NCBI RefSeq assembly: GCF_002895485.1
Contig: NZ_AZRK01000002.1
Location: 1-64,000, forward strand
From: Petrotoga sp. 9PWA.NaAc.5.4
Lineage (GTDB): Bacteria; Thermotogota; Thermotogae; Petrotogales; Petrotogaceae
Direction: 5' to 3'
DNA length: 64,000 nt
Shown: positions 60,711 to 64,000 of the stretch, one piece after another
How the letters are laid out: the number at the start of each line of letters is the position of its first letter
Numbering within the stretch: the stretch's first letter is position 1
The notes under the pieces: model-generated
Database searches by the model: none
Seen by the model: only the letters and a program-made list of their open reading frames with translations
Told to the model about the DNA's origin: nothing
Made by a program: the position numbers and the translations under genes

Positions 60711-62588
60711 ATGCCAGAAGTAAAAGAGTTTCAAACAGAGACCAAACAATTACTCAATCTTATGATAAATTCTATATATACTCATAAAGACATCTTTTTA
60801 AGAGAATTGATTTCTAACGCTTCTGATGCGTTGGATAAGATGCGGTTTGAATCTTTGAAAGATCCTTCTATTTTAGACGGAGATACTGAACTCCAAATTA
60901 AAATTCAAATTGATAAAGAAAATAAAAGATTAATAATAGAAGATAATGGGATAGGCATGTCTTACGATGAGGTAATTGAAAATTTAGGAACCATTGCAAA
61001 ATCTGGAACTCAAAGCTTTCTTAAGAAATTAAAAGAAGCAGAATCCGAAAAAGTTGCCCTTGATTTAATAGGACAATTTGGAGTAGGATTTTATTCTGCT
61101 TTCATGGTTGCTAAAAAAGTAACTGTAGAAACGCGAAAATGGAATGAAGAAAAAGCCGTTAGATGGGAATCAGACGGAAGTGGAACGTATTCTATAGAAG
61201 AATGTGAAAAAAGTACAAGAGGGACAAAAATTATTTTAGATTTAAAAGATGATTTAGAAGAAGATGAAAATTACTTAGACCAATATAAAATCCAAGAATT
61301 AGTTAAAAAGTATTCGAATTATATAAAGTATCCAATAAAGATGAAATGGGAAGAAGAAATCGAAGAAGGTAAGACAAAAATTAGCGAAAGAATACTCAAC
61401 TCAATGATTCCTCTTTGGAACAAAAATAAAGAAGAAATCACACAAGAAGAATATAACGAATTTTACAAAGAAACGTTTTATGATTGGAACGATCCCTTTG
61501 AAGTAATTCACTTTAAAGCTGAAGGTACTACTATTCAGTTCGTTGCTTTATTGTATATACCCTCAAAGTTACCTTTTACCTTTTACAGCAAAGAATACAA
61601 AAAAGGTTTAAGTCTTTATTCAAAGAACGTATTTATCATGGAAAACTGCGAAGAATTGATTCCTGATTACTTATCATTTGTTAAAGGTTTAGTTGATTCA
61701 CCTGACTTTTCTTTAAATATTTCAAGAGAGATACTCCAAAAAAGTAAGCAGTTAAGCATAATTAGAAAAAATATCGAAAAAAAGATCTTAGAAACACTTA
61801 AATCAAAATTAGAAAATCAAAGAGATAAATACATAGAATTTTGGAATGAATTCGGAAGAGTTATAAAAGCGGGATTATATCAAAACATCCAGGAAAGAGA
61901 AAAGATTCAAGATCTTCTTTTATTCGATAGTTCTTTATCAGATAAAGAAAAAATTACTTTAAAAGAATATGTTGAGAGAATAAAGGAAGATCAAGGAAAT
62001 TATATATATTACGCTGTTGGACAAACTATAGAAGATATAGAAAAGTTACCTCAAATGGAGGCAATAAGAGATAAAGGTTATGAAGTTTTGTATTTAACAG
62101 ATGAAATAGACGAATTTTTAATAAAATTAATGCATGATTACCAAGGAAAAGAGTTTAAATCGATAAGTAGTGCAGACATTAAAGATGAAAATATTCAAAA
62201 AAAGCAAGAAGAAAGTAAAGATTTACTAAGCAAGATAAAAGAACATTTAAAAGATAAAGTAAAAGAAGTTAGACTGACGAATAAACTTAAAGAATCGCCC
62301 GCTTGTATAGTGAGTGCGAATGAAGCGATATCTTTAAAAATGGAAAGAACGTTGAAAAATTTAGAGCAATTGCCCTTTGAAGCAGAAAAAGTTTTAGAAT
62401 TGAACCCCAACCATGAGATTTTTAGGATTTTGCAAGAAATTTATCAAAAAGATCCAGATTCGCAAGAGTTAAAAGATTATTCAGAGATATTGTATAACCA
62501 AGCCTTACTAAGAGAAGGGTTAGATATAGATGACAAACATCAATTTGCTAAATTGATAACAGATTTGATAGTAAAAGCTAACAAATAA
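60711..62588 (+). CDS. htpG: Chaperone HtpG (Hsp90)
   Basis: Bacterial Hsp90 is an ATP-driven homodimeric chaperone in the cytoplasm. The 625-residue protein has the GHKL ATPase motifs ELISNASDALDKMRFE, EDNGIGMSYDEV, LIGQFGVGFYSAFMVA and GTKIILDL. The middle domain has FYSKEYKKGLSLYSKNVFI and DFSLNISREILQ, and the dimerisation domain reads IVSANEAISLKMERTLKN. AGGAGG precedes the ATG. No heat-shock operator is evident; the promoter region is occupied by a dispersed repeat. Confidence 0.97.
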   Translation: MPEVKEFQTETKQLLNLMINSIYTHKDIFLRELISNASDALDKMRFESLKDPSILDGDTELQIKIQIDKENKRLIIEDNGIGMSYDEVIENLGTIAKSGTQSFLKKLKEAESEKVALDLIGQFGVGFYSAFMVAKKVTVETRKWNEEKAVRWESDGSGTYSIEECEKSTRGTKIILDLKDDLEEDENYLDQYKIQELVKKYSNYIKYPIKMKWEEEIEEGKTKISERILNSMIPLWNKNKEEITQEEYNEFYKETFYDWNDPFEVIHFKAEGTTIQFVALLYIPSKLPFTFYSKEYKKGLSLYSKNVFIMENCEELIPDYLSFVKGLVDSPDFSLNISREILQKSKQLSIIRKNIEKKILETLKSKLENQRDKYIEFWNEFGRVIKAGLYQNIQEREKIQDLLLFDSSLSDKEKITLKEYVERIKEDQGNYIYYAVGQTIEDIEKLPQMEAIRDKGYEVLYLTDEIDEFLIKLMHDYQGKEFKSISSADIKDENIQKKQEESKDLLSKIKEHLKDKVKEVRLTNKLKESPACIVSANEAISLKMERTLKNLEQLPFEAEKVLELNPNHEIFRILQEIYQKDPDSQELKDYSEILYNQALLREGLDIDDKHQFAKLITDLIVKANK

Positions 62589-62612
62589 GCCGCTCAGAAA
62601 GAGCGGCTTTCG
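62587..62612. terminator. Bidirectional terminator between htpG and galM
   Basis: AAGCCGCTC, loop AGAAA, GAGCGGCTT, then TCGTATCATTTT. The convergent galM ends at 62615. Confidence 0.9.
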
Positions 62613-62614
62613 TA

Positions 62615-63691
62615 TCATTTTATTAAAAATTTGTATACTGTTACCGATTGATATACTTCATCGGGTTTCAAAACTGTTGAAGGGAAATTAGGTTTGTTAG
62701 GAGAGTCAGGAAAATGTTGAGTTTCTACAGCAAATCCAGAATATTTAGCATAAAATTTTCCTTCTTTTCCCCACGTATTAACCTTGTTACCTGTGTAAAA
62801 TTGCAATCCTGGCTCAGTTGTGTATATTTCCATAATTCTTCCACTAATAGGTTCTTCTACTCTTGCCGCTAATCCAAAAACATTTTGTTTTTTATTAAGA
62901 ACAAAATTATGGTCAAAACCTTTTGAAGAATCACCTTCTAATTTTTCAATCTGATTTCCAATGATTTTAGAGGTTGTGAAGTCAAAAGGTGTACCTTTTA
63001 CAGACTTAATTTCACCAGTAGGAATTAAAGAAGCGTTTACTGGTGTATAGTTGTCAGCTTCTAATAATAATTTATGTTCAAGAATATTACCGTTGCCTTC
63101 TCCTGCTAAATTAAAATAACTATGGTTAGTTAAATTAATAATAGTTGTTTTATCAGTAGTAGCGTAATAACAAATCTTTAACTCATTATTGTTGGTTAAA
63201 GTATAGGTTATGCTTGCTTTTAAATTTCCAGGGTATCCTTCATCCCCGTCGTGACTTAAATATTTAAATCGAATTGATGGACCTTCTGGTGATAACATAG
63301 GAATAGCTTGAAATACATGTTTTTGAAAACCTTTTAAACCACCATGCAAGTGATTAGAACCGTCATTTTGTGCCAAAGTGTAAGTTTTTCCATTCAATAC
63401 AAATTGTCCATTAGCAATCCTATTGGCGTATCTTCCAACAGTTGCCCCAAAATAAGGATTTTGAGGGGTGAACTTCTCATAATCACTAACAGAATCAAAT
63501 CCCAAAACTATATCTTCTAAATACCCTTTTTTATCAGGGACATATAATCCCACCAATGTAGCACCATAATTAGTAATTTTAGCTATTAGTCCGTTGTTGT
63601 TAGTTAAAGTGAATAATTCTACCGGAATTCCTTCTGTAGTTATCCCCCACGGAGAGTTTAGTATCTTTTGGATGATTGAACCATTCTCCAT
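62615..63691 (-). CDS. galM: Aldose 1-epimerase (mutarotase)
   Basis: GalM interconverts alpha and beta anomers of hexoses. The 358-residue beta-sandwich protein has ITNYGATLVGLYVPDKKG, YFGATVGRYANRIANGQF, DGSNHLHGG (His), INLTNHSYFNL (catalytic His) and GFAVETQHFPDSPN (catalytic Glu). GGAGGCGG precedes the ATG. No signal peptide is present, so it acts in the cytoplasm. The next gene upstream is unknown. Confidence 0.95.
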   Translation of the reverse strand: MENGSIIQKILNSPWGITTEGIPVELFTLTNNNGLIAKITNYGATLVGLYVPDKKGYLEDIVLGFDSVSDYEKFTPQNPYFGATVGRYANRIANGQFVLNGKTYTLAQNDGSNHLHGGLKGFQKHVFQAIPMLSPEGPSIRFKYLSHDGDEGYPGNLKASITYTLTNNNELKICYYATTDKTTIINLTNHSYFNLAGEGNGNILEHKLLLEADNYTPVNASLIPTGEIKSVKGTPFDFTTSKIIGNQIEKLEGDSSKGFDHNFVLNKKQNVFGLAARVEEPISGRIMEIYTTEPGLQFYTGNKVNTWGKEGKFYAKYSGFAVETQHFPDSPNKPNFPSTVLKPDEVYQSVTVYKFLIK

Positions 63692-63712
63692 ATGTTACCG
63701 CCTCCAATATAA

Positions 63713-63997
63713 TTAAAGATTTTTAAAAAATTTCTTTTTATTTTTCAATACCCCATCTTCAATATTTATATCAAAATTTTTTGAGCTTATTGTTGTTAAG
63801 ACTTCTTTTTTATTTTTAAATGTTTTATGATTTTTTAAAAACTCCAAAATATTCATTTTTGTAATTTCAGTTAAATTGTGAAAATGAATAAAAAAACAAC
63901 AGTTCCTTAACCCAATTTTCCACACCAAAGGAACATTTTTATATAATTTTTCATGATTTTCAAGATACTCTTTAATTATATATTCTCTTAGATTCAT
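63713..63997 (-). CDS. Hypothetical protein (at window edge)
   Basis: The frame encodes 94 residues from an ATG two codons from the window edge, so the gene may be longer. It is Lys/Asn-rich, with KEYLENHEKLYKN, VPLVWKIGLRNCCFFIHFHN and ILEFLKNHKTFKNKKEV. I do not recognise it. It ends 21 bp before the galM start and probably shares its transcript. Confidence 0.5.
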   Translation of the reverse strand: MNLREYIIKEYLENHEKLYKNVPLVWKIGLRNCCFFIHFHNLTEITKMNILEFLKNHKTFKNKKEVLTTISSKNFDINIEDGVLKNKKKFFKNL

Positions 63998-64000
63998 ATG

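Overview
The window is AT-rich chromosomal DNA from a thermophilic, fermentative bacterium. It is most likely a Petrotoga-like member of the Thermotogota; this is inferred from gene content and sequence style, not from a marker-gene comparison. Supporting signs are a short class III hybrid-cluster protein, a K+-dependent membrane pyrophosphatase, a soluble chemoreceptor paired with an oxygen-binding di-iron protein, an archaeal-type Ogg glycosylase, and frequent GTG/TTG starts with strong GGAGG ribosome sites.

Layout. 1-5310 is an accessory patch: transposase remnants, an IS3-type element, a pair of higher-GC DUF1670-type genes of unknown function, and the decayed 3' end of a group II intron. 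5333-12457 is a D-allose utilisation cluster (kinase, cupin-type sugar-phosphate isomerase, AlsE epimerase, AlsCAB ABC transporter, LacI regulator). A DUF401 permease and a transaldolase follow. 15011-18027 is a nitrosative-stress module (HcpR-like regulator, small cupin, Hcp) with a perfect operator palindrome. 18085-19585 is an Rpn-type nuclease gene between two 148-bp group IIC intron 5' fragments, each sitting directly behind a terminator. 19707-27692 is housekeeping (TldD/TldE; infC-rpmI-rplT with a likely attenuator and a non-AUG infC start; Ogg; GatC; YraN; tRNA-Lys, tRNA-Arg). 27878-30740 is an ODP-chemoreceptor-flavoprotein operon. 32220-38769 carries CDF, Obg, NadD, a cyclodeaminase and the pyrophosphatase. 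38837-45280 is a fatty-acid synthesis cluster (fabG-fabD-fabK-fabZ-degV-fabF) behind a TetR regulator with its own operator. 45608-63997 holds a TPR protein, MazG, YchF-like, GalE, an IS1182/IS5-like transposase, Apt, Pgi, CoaE, a lone solute-binding protein, tRNA-Ala, a MacB-like ABC exporter, HtpG, GalM and a small unknown gene.

The most notable unexplained signal is a family of short (76-214 bp) non-coding dispersed repeats between genes from 14.7 to 60.7 kb. Their ends carry an inverted ACTTTAGAAAT motif. Six of the copies are bounded by perfect direct repeats of 10-18 bp and a seventh by a 15/16 match, as expected of target-site duplications. They contain a hairpin that differs between copies but keeps its pairing. 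At all eleven readable sites the same end faces the start codon of the next gene, about 25-40 bp upstream of it. They look like mobile elements that insert into, or supply, 5' untranslated regions.
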